From Muribaculaceae bacterium (GTDB taxonomy: Bacteria; Bacteroidota; Bacteroidia; Bacteroidales; Muribaculaceae): a stretch of 10,049 bases of DNA. Each line of letters starts with the position of its first letter. Position 1 is the stretch's first letter. Of the stretch, positions 1 to 7,621 are shown in pieces. Position numbers and translations under genes: made by a program. The stretch is taken from NCBI GenBank assembly GCA_029059965.1, contig JAIDUY010000412.1:1-10049 (forward strand), read 5' to 3'. The notes under the pieces are model-generated. The model searched no databases. It worked only from the letters and a program-made list of their open reading frames with translations, and was not told the origin of the DNA.

Positions 1-91
1 ATTTCCCGCTGACGTGCCCGCGAAACGTTGGCTAAATTTCCCGCTGACGTGCCCGCGAAACGTTGGCGAAATTTCCCGCTGATGTGTCCGC
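1..91. repeat. 35-bp tandem repeat, about 2.6 copies, open at the left edge
   Basis: Units begin at 1, 36 and 71, each starting ATTTCCCGCTGA. The first two (1-35 and 36-70) differ only near their last bases. The third (71-91) stops after 21 nt with two substitutions, where the inverted-repeat element starting at 92/93 begins. A period of 35 is not a multiple of three and no convincing reading frame runs through it, so it looks non-coding. The array probably continues to the left outside the window. Confidence 0.85.
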
Positions 92-92
92 T

Positions 93-325
93 TGTAGGGA
101 CGCTCGGCTCGAGCGTCCGCCTCGTGTCAACGCAACCGTGGCTACCCCCCCCTCGAAATTGCCGGCTGGCAAGGCGTCCGGCAAGGACGCCGACTTACTC
201 GTAGCACGGTACACCGTAGCGCTGCGGAGGTGTGCCGTGACTGCGCATCCCCCGCGGCGTGGCGTCCGGCAAGGACGCCGCCTTACGTTCCAGGCACGCG
301 GACGCTCGAGCCGAGCGTCCCTACA
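93..325. repeat. Inverted-repeat-bounded intergenic element (left copy)
   Basis: A perfect 28-bp inverted repeat at 93-120 and 298-325 bounds this stretch. The outer ends read TGTAGGGA and TCCCTACA. Each arm is itself a hairpin (GACGCTCG-gct-CGAGCGTC at 99-117). The interior carries two GGCGTCC hairpins and a hairpin with a 13-nt loop. No transposase-like ORF is credible inside. The layout resembles a non-autonomous MITE-like or REP-like element; mobility is inference, since no target-site duplication was identified. A structurally equivalent element lies at 9792-9944. Confidence 0.7.
173..291 (+). repeat. 119-bp composite hairpin repeat, copy 1
   Basis: This stretch aligns end to end with 7802-7920 (also 119 nt). 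It contains hairpin GGCGTCCggcaaGGACGCC at 173-191, a long hairpin at 205-239 (11-bp stem starting CACGGTACACC, one G-U pair, 13-nt loop GTAGCGCTGCGGA), and a second GGCGTCC hairpin at 261-279, ending in CTTACGTTCC. Stems are conserved between the two copies, while loops and spacers differ. It lies inside the inverted-repeat element at 93-325. Confidence 0.8.
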
Positions 326-382
326 GCGTTGCATCCGCATCCCGCCCGAATTACAATCGGACATCCCGTCCGCCCGTCGTCC

Positions 383-2809
383 TTACTTGCCGCCGGAATT
401 GCTGCTCTGGAGGTCGTCGTTGGAGATGGAGGCGGCTGTCTTGCGGACGGAGGCCGTCAGGCTGCCGAAGCGGAAGGACACGCTCAGCGAGAAGGTGCGG
501 TTGTGCATCCTCCGGTACTCCACCTCGTTGTCGAGGTCGGTATTGATGGAGTACATGCGCATCAGGCTCTGCGACGGGCCGAATGGATTCATGCTCGACA
601 GCTGCACCGTCAGGCGGTCGTCGCGCAGGAAAGAGCGCTGCAGGCTCAGGCCGTACCATATGTCGTTGGCCGAAGGCTTGTTGATGGTATAGATGTCGGC
701 ATAGCCGCTCCAGTAGCCGCCCCAGCCGCGCAGGGTGAGCTTCCACGGCAGTTTCTGCGTGATGTTGACATAGGGATTGTAGGTCCAGTGGCATTTGGTG
801 AGTCCTTTAGCGGGGCTGTGGAAGCGCTGCCACGAGACATAGGCGTTGAGCATTATCTGAGTCTTGCTGCCGGGACTCCACTGCATATAGGGGCTGATAT
901 AGACGCCGCGGTAGTGGTCGGCGTTGTCGTAGCTGTAGTAGGTGTGCTGGTCGCGCACTTCTTTGGTCTGCATGAGCTGATTGTTGGAGAATGTGACGCC
1001 GGCGCTGACATCAAGCATTATTTTGGGCTTGATGAGGTTGTAGTTGAAGCTGATGCGGTCCTGTGCCGAGCTGCCAAGGTTGGGGTTGCCCTGCGAGGTA
1101 ATCTGAGGTGTCTCGCTGACTGTCGGGTCGAGGTAGTCTATGCTCGGGCGCGATATGCGGCGGTTGTAGCTGAGCTTGAGCGTATTGGCGTCGTTGACGT
1201 TCCAGCTTACGGATGCGTTTGGCGCCAAGTCGTTGAGCGAGCTGCCCCAGTGGCGCCCCTCGCCGCTGCGGTAGCGTGCGCTCAGGTGAGAGAACTCATA
1301 GCGCAGGCCGGCGCGGGCATTGAAGCGGCCGAAGCTGACGCGGTAGTCCGCATAGGCCGCCCCTATGGAAGTGCGGTGCGTGAAGTCGTCGTAGGTATCG
1401 CCGGCGCCGATATAGTCGCGGCTGTTGCGGCTGCTGTTGTTGCGCTGTATGAACTTGGCTCCGAGGTCCAGCTTGTGATGCTCGCCGTAGGGACGGCTCC
1501 AGTCGACCTGTCCGGTGTGCTCGATGAAGTTCTGACGGCCGTCGCTCTCGATGCCCGTGTAGTCGAACACGGGGTTGACAAGTTCGGAGTAAAGCCACGA
1601 CTCGCGGTTGGCGGTGTTGCGCCCCGACACGCGGTAGGACAGCGTGATTGTCTCGCCCTTGAGTCTTGTGTTGCGTTGGTAGTTCACGGCGCCGTCGATG
1701 GCGAATGTGCGCGCCTTGGGGCTGAAAGTTGTCTCGGAATAGCTGTATATGGGGCTGCCGTCGGCCGCCGTCAGCGAGGACTTCCCGAAGCCTTGCGGTT
1801 TGCGGCTGCTGGCGAAGAAGTTTGCCTCGACGGTTATCAGATTCATTGTGTCCGGCTCCCACGAGGCCTCGAGACCGCCGTGGCCTCCATTGGAGTTGCT
1901 GTAGTACAGTCTCTCGCTGTGCAGGCTGTTGCCGGTGCTGAGATAGGTGCCTTCGCCGCTCTGGAAGCTCTCGCTTTCGTTGCGGTTGGAGTTCCAGTAG
2001 CCGCCGTTGACCGACAGGGTCACACGGTCGACCTGCGTGGTGACGTAGACGTTGGGCGTCGGCGTGAGGTTGTAGTTGTTGGCGTAGACCGACACCGTGC
2101 CCGTCACGCCCTTGAGGGCGGTGTTGTTGTCGGTGATGATGTTGAGGATGGCGCCCACGCCCTCGGCGTCCTCGCGTGCGCCGGGATCGGTTATCACCTC
2201 AATCTTTCGTATGCTCGATGCCGGGATGGCCTTGAAAATTTCCTTGGCGTTGTTGGTGAGGGCATTGTTCGGGCGGCCGTTTTTATAGACTCGGAAGTTG
2301 GACGAGCCGTTGACTTTGACCGTGCCGTCGGGCTCGACTGTCACCAGGGGAACCTTGCGGAGGATGTCGGTCAGCTGCGCGGTCTTGGATTCCTCGTCGG
2401 CGGCCACGTCGTAGGCTATGCGGTCTATTTCTTTCGATACGAGCGGACGCTGGGCGGTGACGGTGATTTCGCTCAGCTCGGTGGAGGCGGGGTTCAGGAT
2501 GATGTCCCCGAGCCTCGCTACGGGCTCGGCATCGTCGACGCTGAAGGTCCGTTCGGCGGGCTGCGAACTCATGCCGACAAGGACGATTCGGTACTCACCG
2601 GGGTGGGGTAGGGTAGTGCTGATTTTGCCGTCGTCGCCCGTGACGGCACCCTTGACGGGGCGGATGCTGTCGCCGGCGGCGAACACGCGCCATGTGGCGA
2701 AGGATTCGGGCGTGCCCGTAGAATCGACTGCCGCAGCCTCGACGCCATAGTCGGCGGCGAATGCTGCGGCAGGAATGGAGAGTAGGAGAACGAGTAAAGA
2801 CAGTTTCAT
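383..2809 (-). CDS. TonB-dependent-receptor-like outer-membrane beta-barrel protein
   Basis: The 808-residue product begins with a signal peptide (KL, a run of Leu, then AAAFA-A near residue 19), so it is exported. Residues about 20-105 look like a small carboxypeptidase-regulatory-like Ig fold. A TonB-box-like ELSEITVTAQ (111-120) follows, then a plug domain to about 235 with LTDILRKVPLVTVEPDG, VYKNGRP and IEVITDPGARED...AILNI. The rest alternates aromatic and polar strands typical of a large outer-membrane barrel and ends in FRFGSLTASVRKT with a Ser/Gly-rich tail. This fits the Bacteroidota outer-membrane beta-barrel family with a TonB plug rather than a SusC: no SusD partner adjoins and it lacks the usual ~1000-residue size. 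The substrate is unknown. I chose ATG at 2809 because an upstream in-frame TTG (2833) would put eight polar residues before the signal peptide. No convincing promoter or Shine-Dalgarno was found in the 144-nt gap to the esterase gene upstream, so co-transcription is possible. Confidence 0.85.
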   Translation of the reverse strand: MKLSLLVLLLSIPAAAFAADYGVEAAAVDSTGTPESFATWRVFAAGDSIRPVKGAVTGDDGKISTTLPHPGEYRIVLVGMSSQPAERTFSVDDAEPVARLGDIILNPASTELSEITVTAQRPLVSKEIDRIAYDVAADEESKTAQLTDILRKVPLVTVEPDGTVKVNGSSNFRVYKNGRPNNALTNNAKEIFKAIPASSIRKIEVITDPGAREDAEGVGAILNIITDNNTALKGVTGTVSVYANNYNLTPTPNVYVTTQVDRVTLSVNGGYWNSNRNESESFQSGEGTYLSTGNSLHSERLYYSNSNGGHGGLEASWEPDTMNLITVEANFFASSRKPQGFGKSSLTAADGSPIYSYSETTFSPKARTFAIDGAVNYQRNTRLKGETITLSYRVSGRNTANRESWLYSELVNPVFDYTGIESDGRQNFIEHTGQVDWSRPYGEHHKLDLGAKFIQRNNSSRNSRDYIGAGDTYDDFTHRTSIGAAYADYRVSFGRFNARAGLRYEFSHLSARYRSGEGRHWGSSLNDLAPNASVSWNVNDANTLKLSYNRRISRPSIDYLDPTVSETPQITSQGNPNLGSSAQDRISFNYNLIKPKIMLDVSAGVTFSNNQLMQTKEVRDQHTYYSYDNADHYRGVYISPYMQWSPGSKTQIMLNAYVSWQRFHSPAKGLTKCHWTYNPYVNITQKLPWKLTLRGWGGYWSGYADIYTINKPSANDIWYGLSLQRSFLRDDRLTVQLSSMNPFGPSQSLMRMYSINTDLDNEVEYRRMHNRTFSLSVSFRFGSLTASVRKTAASISNDDLQSSNSGGK

Positions 2810-2953
2810 AGGAGAAGTTGAACAATGTTTCAACTAATAGACGCACTACGCGCCCTCTTGTTACACGCTCTCCGTGTTTTTTACTTAAATACTTTTTGGG
2901 TGTGGCGCTTAATGTGTTGAATAATAGCCAAATGCCTTTATTTAAACGCTCGC

Positions 2954-4237
2954 TCAGTCGCAGCCGTGCAGGGCCTCGGCCATTGCGTCGAATTCGGCGT
3001 CGGTCTGTTCGGCTATGGTCCAGTGTCCCGTCAGCGGCGCCGTTATCAGGCTCTTGGGCGCGCGGATGGAGTTATAGACCGAATAGGTGGTCGTGGGCGC
3101 GCACGTGAGGTCGTTGAAGCCGAAGCCGTAGATGCCGGGCTTGTCGAGAATACGGGCGAAGTTGACGGTGTCGAAATAGCTCAGGTTGCCAAGCAGGCTC
3201 TCGGTGCGGTTTTCAGGATTTCGGAATATATGCGGCCAGCCTCCGGCACGTCCGTGGGCGTATCCGGCGAGGTCGCTCATTGCGGGGAAATTGGCCACGA
3301 CGAAGCGCACATCGGGGTTTAGCGCCGCCGCGGCGATGGCAAGGAATCCTCCCTGGCTGCCGCCGTATGTAGCGATGCAGCCGTTGCACTCGTGCAGCGA
3401 TGCGACGTAGTCCACTGCGCGCACGGCGGCCTGGATGACGGCATAGTAGTAGTAAGCCTCGCGCTCGTGCATATTGAATGTCGGATAGCCGCGCAGGGCG
3501 CCGCCGTCGAGGTTGCGGTATATCTCGGGGTCGAGGTCGTTGGGGATGCCGTGCACGCCCATGGACAGCACTATGTAGCCCTTTTCGGCCCAGCCTATTG
3601 TGGGGTCGATGGCATAGACCCCGGCGCCTGGGAACCGCACGATGGCGGGGTAGCGCCCTTCGGCGCGGGGCATGGACAGCATGCCGTAGAAGCGGCGGTT
3701 GCTTTTGCCGACGGCGAACGATACCTGGTAGGCGGCTACGGTCGGCGTCGACTTGTCGGGCAGGGGAGTGACGCGCGCGTCGAGCGGGCACGAACGCGCG
3801 CCATCGATAGCTCGCTGCCAGAACTCGCTAAAGTCGCAGGGCATCTGCGTGGTCGGCTCAAGGCTCTCTGGGTCGAAGCCTACGGTGCCCATGGCGCTGT
3901 AGCTCTTGCCGTCGTTTTGGTAGCGCACCTTGCAGCGCACGAAGCCCGGATGCTCCATCGTTCCGGCGTCGACGGTTGCGCGGCCGTCGGCGATGGTGAC
4001 GGTGCCGCACTTGTACGGCTCCATCAGGTCCTGCGATATTTCGTAGCTTACGTTCACCCCGTCCATCGGGATGTTGGACTCCTCGGCGCTGATGACGAAG
4101 GTAAGGTCGGTGCCGACGGGGACGGTCCACGATTTTCCTTCGGGCGCGACGCGCAGCTCGATGAGGTCGGTGCTTCTGCTTGCCACGGCGGCGAGGCAGC
4201 TGCCCGCCACAAGGAGTATGGCCAATAGTTGTTTCAT
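2954..4237 (-). CDS. Exported acetylxylan esterase / cephalosporin-C deacetylase family hydrolase
   Basis: The 427-residue protein has an N-terminal signal peptide (MKQLLAILLVAGSCLAAVAS). Residues about 25-120 form an Ig-like beta domain, and the remainder is an alpha/beta hydrolase. Visible catalytic elements are the nucleophile elbow GGSQGG at 292-297 (Ser294), an acid candidate Asp376 in GFNDLTCAP, and His405 in LTGHW. The order and spacing match the AXE1/CE7 family, which removes acetyl groups from xylan and acetylated oligosaccharides; activity on this exact substrate is inference. Cys14 gives only a weak lipobox (AGSC), so a periplasmic or secreted soluble enzyme is more likely than a lipoprotein. 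ATG at 4237 was chosen because it begins the signal peptide; an extension to 4297 adds 20 polar residues. A weak -7-like AATATTTG (minus strand, 4295-4302) lies about 58 nt upstream. The outer-membrane protein gene follows downstream on the same strand, compatible with glycan uptake and trimming. Confidence 0.88.
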   Translation of the reverse strand: MKQLLAILLVAGSCLAAVASRSTDLIELRVAPEGKSWTVPVGTDLTFVISAEESNIPMDGVNVSYEISQDLMEPYKCGTVTIADGRATVDAGTMEHPGFVRCKVRYQNDGKSYSAMGTVGFDPESLEPTTQMPCDFSEFWQRAIDGARSCPLDARVTPLPDKSTPTVAAYQVSFAVGKSNRRFYGMLSMPRAEGRYPAIVRFPGAGVYAIDPTIGWAEKGYIVLSMGVHGIPNDLDPEIYRNLDGGALRGYPTFNMHEREAYYYYAVIQAAVRAVDYVASLHECNGCIATYGGSQGGFLAIAAAALNPDVRFVVANFPAMSDLAGYAHGRAGGWPHIFRNPENRTESLLGNLSYFDTVNFARILDKPGIYGFGFNDLTCAPTTTYSVYNSIRAPKSLITAPLTGHWTIAEQTDAEFDAMAEALHGCD

Positions 4238-4495
4238 GGTGGTGTTTTGTGCTTTGAATTGCGTTTTTTTGCCCTGCGGCTGCCCGTGGAAATTCAAATA
4301 TTGAAATCTCGCGGGCTTAAAAATGCGCTATTTTGGAGTTAAGTGATTGTTTTATAGTTTGCTAAGGCTTTTCTGCGACTTTCGCGTCCCAAGTCCGAAC
4401 GGGAGATTCTCGGAGCGTCCTTGTCTGCATCGGGCCTTTAGATACAAGAAACGCGGCAATGCCGCGTTTCTTGATGCCGGCCGTGTCGGCGCGGG
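4238..4495. other. Intergenic region between the esterase gene and apt
   Basis: This stretch contains the presumed 5' region of the esterase gene (AT-rich, 4238-4370, minus strand) and the apt terminator at 4445-4473. Between about 4365 and 4440 I see no ORF with family features, no tRNA and none of the intergenic hairpin repeats found elsewhere in this window. Confidence 0.6.
4445..4473 (-). terminator. Hairpin terminator downstream of apt
   Basis: A perfect 13-bp stem with a 3-nt loop: CAAGAAACGCGGC, aat, GCCGCGTTTCTTG. It begins 22 nt after the apt stop codon. The A-rich and T-rich outer stem segments give a GC core followed by a TTTCTT run on either strand, so it could work bidirectionally. 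It marks the 3' end of the ybeY-mnmG-apt unit, separating it from the esterase gene. Confidence 0.8.
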
Positions 4496-5014
4496 TCAGT
4501 ATTCGATGAGCGAAGTCACCTCTGCGTCTTCGGGCAGGGCGGCGCGTCCGTTCAGTGCGGTCAGCTCGATGATGAAGTTGATGTAGATTTTTTTGGGGTT
4601 CATGCTTTTCACAAGAGCATAGGCGGCGGCCATTGTACCGCCTGTGGCGAGCACGTCGTCGTGGATTACCACGATGTCGTCCTCGGTGATTGCGTCGCGG
4701 TGCATCTCGATGGTGTCGGTGCCGTATTCCTTGGCATAGCTCATCTTGATGGTGTCGGCGGGCAGCTTGCCGGGTTTGCGCACGGGCACGAAGCCTGCGC
4801 CGAGCTCAAAGGCAAGGATGGAGCCGCCGATGAAGCCGCGGCTCTCGATGCCCACCACCTTGGTCACGCCCTTGTCGCGGTAGAGCTGCGACAGGTCCCA
4901 GCCGATTACGTGAAGTGCGCGCGGATCCTTGAACGCTGTCGTCAGGTCTTTGAACAGGATGCCGGGCGAGGGGAAGTCCTGTACGTCGCGGATGTGTTTT
5001 TTGATGTATTCCAT
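4496..5014 (-). CDS. apt: Adenine phosphoribosyltransferase
   Basis: Apt converts adenine and PRPP to AMP and pyrophosphate in cytoplasmic purine salvage. The 172-residue length is normal. Family marks are FPSPGILFKDLT (14-25), GIESRGFIGG (55-64), the flexible-loop segment VRKPGKLP (78-85) and the PRPP-binding motif VVIHDDVLATGGT (115-127) with its paired acidic residues and GGT turn. ATG at 5014 gives the expected N-terminus. It lies 66 nt downstream of mnmG on the same strand, with a parS site in the gap, and is followed by a strong hairpin terminator. No clear separate promoter was seen in the short gap (only a TATAAT-like stretch), so read-through from ybeY-mnmG is plausible. Confidence 0.96.
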   Translation of the reverse strand: MEYIKKHIRDVQDFPSPGILFKDLTTAFKDPRALHVIGWDLSQLYRDKGVTKVVGIESRGFIGGSILAFELGAGFVPVRKPGKLPADTIKMSYAKEYGTDTIEMHRDAITEDDIVVIHDDVLATGGTMAAAYALVKSMNPKKIYINFIIELTALNGRAALPEDAEVTSLIEY

Positions 5015-5063
5015 CTTGGGGAGTATTATAAGTTGTTGATTTACTTTTGAATTCTATGTTGAT

Positions 5064-5079
5064 TGTTTCACGTGGAACA
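5064..5079. promoter_or_regulatory. parS: parS centromere site (ParB binding)
   Basis: TGTTTCACGTGGAACA matches the bacterial parS consensus TGTTnCACGTGnAACA at every fixed position; on the minus strand it reads TGTTCCACGTGAAACA. ParB loads on such sites and spreads to organise and segregate the origin region. It sits one base past the mnmG stop codon, outside both neighbouring reading frames. Any short ORF starting MFHVEH across it is an artefact of the palindrome. Binding itself is inferred; the match is direct. Confidence 0.88.
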
Positions 5080-5080
5080 T

Positions 5081-6961
5081 TCAGCGGTTCATCGTGAGAA
5101 GGAGTATGTTTATGTCGTTGGGCGACACGCCGGGGATGCGGCTTGCGGCGCCGACGGTGGCCGGGCGCTGAGCCGTCAGTTTCTGGCGCGCTTCGGTCGA
5201 GAGCGACTGCATGGCGTTGTAGTCGGTGTCGGGGCGCAGGCGTATTTCTTCAAGGCGCTGCAGCTTGTCGGCGATAGCGCGTTCGCGGGCTATGTAGCCT
5301 TCGTACTTGATGAGCACTTCGGCGGCCTCGACTATCTCTTGACGGCGGTCGTCGGGCAGGCTGTCGATGAGGCGGCGCAGCGGCGCCACGATGTCGGCCA
5401 GCATGAGCAGGTTCAGCTGGGGGCGCTGCACGAGGTCGAAGAGCTTGGTGCCCTGCCGCAGCGGCGCCGTTCCCGCTGCCGTCAGCAGTTCCTCGGCCTG
5501 TGCGGGATGAACGGTCAGGCTACGGGCCATGGCAATGATTTCGTCGCGCAGGGCGCGCTTGCTTTCGGCAAGTTCCATGCGCCGGTCGTCGGCCAGACCT
5601 ATGCGGTGGCCTATGGGCGTAAGGCGCATGTCGGCGTCGTCCTGACGCAGCAGTATGCGGTATTCGGCGCGCGAGGTGAACATACGGTATGGCTCGTCGA
5701 CGCCCTTGTTGATGAGGTCGTCGATAAGCACGCCTATGTATGCCTGGTCGCGTCCTAACAGCAGCGGCTCGCGTCCGAGCGCGGCGAGGGCTGCGTTGGC
5801 TCCGGCCACGAGCCCCTGTCCGGCGGCCTCCTCGTAGCCCGTGGTGCCGTTCACCTGACCGGCGAAATAGAGTCCCGGCACGAGCTTGGTTTCAAGTGTG
5901 GGATGTAGTTGTGTGGGGTCGAAGAAGTCGTATTCGATGGCATAGCCGGCGCGGTAGAGCTGGGCCTCGGCGAGTGCGGGGACGGTGGCGAGGGCGCGCA
6001 CCTGGATGTCGAGCGGCATCGACGACGAGAAGCCGTTCACATAGTATTCCTGCGTTGTCTCGCCCTCGGGCTCGAGGAAAAGCTGATGCTCCGTCTTGTC
6101 GGCGAAGGTCACTATCTTGGTTTCGATGGACGGGCAGTAGCGCGGGCCTATGCTCCGGATCTGTCCGTTGTAGAGGGGCGAGTCGGGCAGGCCTTCGCGC
6201 AGTATGCGGCAGGTCTCGGCGTTGGTGTAGACGATGTGGCAGGGACGCTGCTGCAGCGTGGACTCCACTCCCGGCAGGAAGCTGAAATGGTGGAAGTCGC
6301 TGTCGCCCCATTGCTCGGTGGCAAGGTCGAAGCGAATGGTGCGTCCGTCCAGGCGCACGGGCGTGCCCGTCTTCATGCGGTCGGTGCGGAAGCCGCGGGC
6401 GGCGAGCTGCTCGGTGATGCCGTGCGCCGCCGGTTCGGATATGCGTCCGCCGGCGAAGCTGTGGCGTCCGATATGCATCAGTCCGTTCAGGAATGTGCCC
6501 GCCGTCAGCACCACGCGCGGAGCGTGGAACTCGGCGCCTTCGGTCGTGGCCACGCCCGCAAGGCGGTCGTCGCCGTCGAAGAGCAGACGGTCCACCGAAC
6601 CCTGCCACATCGACAGCCCCGGAGTATTCTCCAGCGTCTCGCGCCACAGTGCCGAGAACTTGTTGCGGTCCTCCTGTGCGCGGGGGCTCCACATGGCCGG
6701 CCCCTTGCTGCGGTTGAGCATGCGGAACTGGATGGAGGCGCGGTCGGCGATGATGCCCGTCATGCCGCCGAGGGCGTCGATTTCGCGCACGATCTGACCC
6801 TTGGCGATGCCGCCGATGGCGGGGTTGCAGCTCATCTGCGCTATCTTGCCCATGTCCATGGTCACAAGCAGCGTGCGTGCGCCTATGCGGGCCGCGGCAT
6901 GGGCGGCCTCGCAGCCGGCATGGCCGGCGCCGACGACTATTATGTCGAAATCGAAATTCAC
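5081..6961 (-). CDS. mnmG: tRNA uridine-5-carboxymethylaminomethyl modification enzyme MnmG (GidA)
   Basis: With MnmE, MnmG installs the (carboxymethyl)aminomethyl group at C5 of wobble U34 in certain tRNAs, using FAD and methylene-tetrahydrofolate. The 626-residue length is normal. Visible motifs are the FAD-binding GAGHAG (11-16), SCNPAIGGIAKG (44-55, conserved Cys45), LNRSKGPAMWSPRAQEDR (82-99), AGTFLNG (154-160), MKTGTPVRLDG (196-206), YCPSIE with Cys276 (275-280), GLYFAGQVNGTTGYEEAAGQG (363-383) and the C-terminal MnmE/tRNA-binding part with YEGYIARE (553-560). The start is GTG at 6961-6959. It overlaps the ybeY stop as GTGA, so translation is probably coupled. No better in-frame ATG lies nearby, and this start puts the Rossmann fold at residue 5 as in homologues. 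Confidence 0.97.
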   Translation of the reverse strand: MNFDFDIIVVGAGHAGCEAAHAAARIGARTLLVTMDMGKIAQMSCNPAIGGIAKGQIVREIDALGGMTGIIADRASIQFRMLNRSKGPAMWSPRAQEDRNKFSALWRETLENTPGLSMWQGSVDRLLFDGDDRLAGVATTEGAEFHAPRVVLTAGTFLNGLMHIGRHSFAGGRISEPAAHGITEQLAARGFRTDRMKTGTPVRLDGRTIRFDLATEQWGDSDFHHFSFLPGVESTLQQRPCHIVYTNAETCRILREGLPDSPLYNGQIRSIGPRYCPSIETKIVTFADKTEHQLFLEPEGETTQEYYVNGFSSSMPLDIQVRALATVPALAEAQLYRAGYAIEYDFFDPTQLHPTLETKLVPGLYFAGQVNGTTGYEEAAGQGLVAGANAALAALGREPLLLGRDQAYIGVLIDDLINKGVDEPYRMFTSRAEYRILLRQDDADMRLTPIGHRIGLADDRRMELAESKRALRDEIIAMARSLTVHPAQAEELLTAAGTAPLRQGTKLFDLVQRPQLNLLMLADIVAPLRRLIDSLPDDRRQEIVEAAEVLIKYEGYIARERAIADKLQRLEEIRLRPDTDYNAMQSLSTEARQKLTAQRPATVGAASRIPGVSPNDINILLLTMNR

Positions 6962-7407
6962 TGTTCAGAATCGTTGAAAATACCTTCGGGAAGCAAGGCC
7001 AGAGCCGCGTCCTCGGCGGCCTCCATAATCTCGCGTTCGCCCGGTCCCTTGTCGTTGATGCCGCACAGATGGAGCACCCCGTGCACAATCACGCGCAGCA
7101 GCTCGCGGCGTCCGTCCTGTCCAAGACCCTCGGCATTCGATGCCACGGTGTCAAGACTGATGTAGACATCGCCGCGGAGCAGGCGCCCCGTGCAGGTGTC
7201 GAAGGTAATGATGTCCGTGTAGTAGTCGTGATTCAGAAAGCGCCTGTTGACCGTCAGAATCTCCTCGTCGTTGCAGAAAACGTAGGTAAGGGTGCGGAGA
7301 ATCCGGTTGTGCGAGGCGGCAACTTGGGCTAACCAGTGCTCAAGTTGTTGATAATCAAGGCGTGGGAGTTCCACGCCCGATGCTATCCACTCAATTGCGG
7401 TTGTCAT
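6958..7407 (-). CDS. ybeY: Endoribonuclease / rRNA maturation factor YbeY
   Basis: YbeY is a metal-dependent RNase involved in 16S rRNA 3'-end maturation and ribosome quality control. The 149-residue length is typical. Motifs are NHDYYTDIITFD (59-70, the family's TDxLSF region) and HGVLHLCG (109-116) with His109 and His113 as metal ligands. The usual third ligand in HGxLHLxGYDH is not present: the sequence continues INDKGPGE. ATG at 7407 lies just downstream of a well-formed Bacteroidota promoter. It is the first gene of a minus-strand operon and its TGA overlaps the mnmG GTG start by 4 nt. Confidence 0.93.
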   Translation of the reverse strand: MTTAIEWIASGVELPRLDYQQLEHWLAQVAASHNRILRTLTYVFCNDEEILTVNRRFLNHDYYTDIITFDTCTGRLLRGDVYISLDTVASNAEGLGQDGRRELLRVIVHGVLHLCGINDKGPGEREIMEAAEDAALALLPEGIFNDSEQ

Positions 7408-7427
7408 TGGTCGTGATAACTAAAGCG

Positions 7428-7458
7428 CAAAGTTAATCAAAAAAACAACTCTGCACAA
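7428..7458 (-). promoter_or_regulatory. Bacteroidota-type promoter for the ybeY-mnmG operon
   Basis: On the minus strand the -7 box TAACTTTG (7435-7428) matches TAnnTTTG, with TTG (7458-7456) 20 nt upstream as the -33 element. Transcription would start near 7421, giving a very short leader of about 14 nt before the ybeY ATG. Confidence 0.75.
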
Positions 7459-7554
7459 TACCAAATCAATTTTGCACCCCATTTCCCCACAAACAACCGC
7501 CCCGTCAACATCGCCGTATTGTACGGACGCGATTTACCGCCTCGCCGTCCGCCC

Positions 7555-7620
7555 TCGCCTCAACGTGCCCCGTCGCAACATCGCGACAAAATTGCCGGCA
7601 ACGTGGCCTCCGGCAGGAGG
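7555..7620 (+). repeat. 66-68 bp repeat unit, copy 1
   Basis: Starts TCGCCTCAACGTGCCCCGTC, continues through a small GTCGC...GCGAC hairpin and ACAAAATTGCCGG, and ends in a degenerate GGCCTCC hairpin. It matches 7751-7818 with only two substitutions and two single-base indels. A partial, more diverged version of the ATTGCCGG...GGCGTCCGGCAAGG part occurs at about 153-191. Confidence 0.8.
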
Positions 7621-7621
7621 A

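Noticed and set aside
230..2611. A 793-residue open frame antisense to the outer-membrane protein gene
   Set aside because: It mirrors the codon pattern of a GC-rich gene, has no domain signature (Val/Ala/Gly-rich throughout), begins inside the repeat region, and its opposite strand carries an unmistakable signal peptide, plug and barrel.
383..2809. SusC-type glycan importer
   Set aside because: No SusD gene adjoins it and the length is well below the ~1000 residues usual for SusC; it fits the plug-plus-barrel outer-membrane family better.
5063..5758. Open frame starting MFHVEH across the mnmG 3' end
   Set aside because: The MFHVEH start is the translation of the parS palindrome; the rest is antisense to mnmG.
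5909..7165. A 418-residue open frame antisense to mnmG and ybeY
   Set aside because: Shadow of two well-supported conserved genes; it spans the junction between them and shows no protein features.
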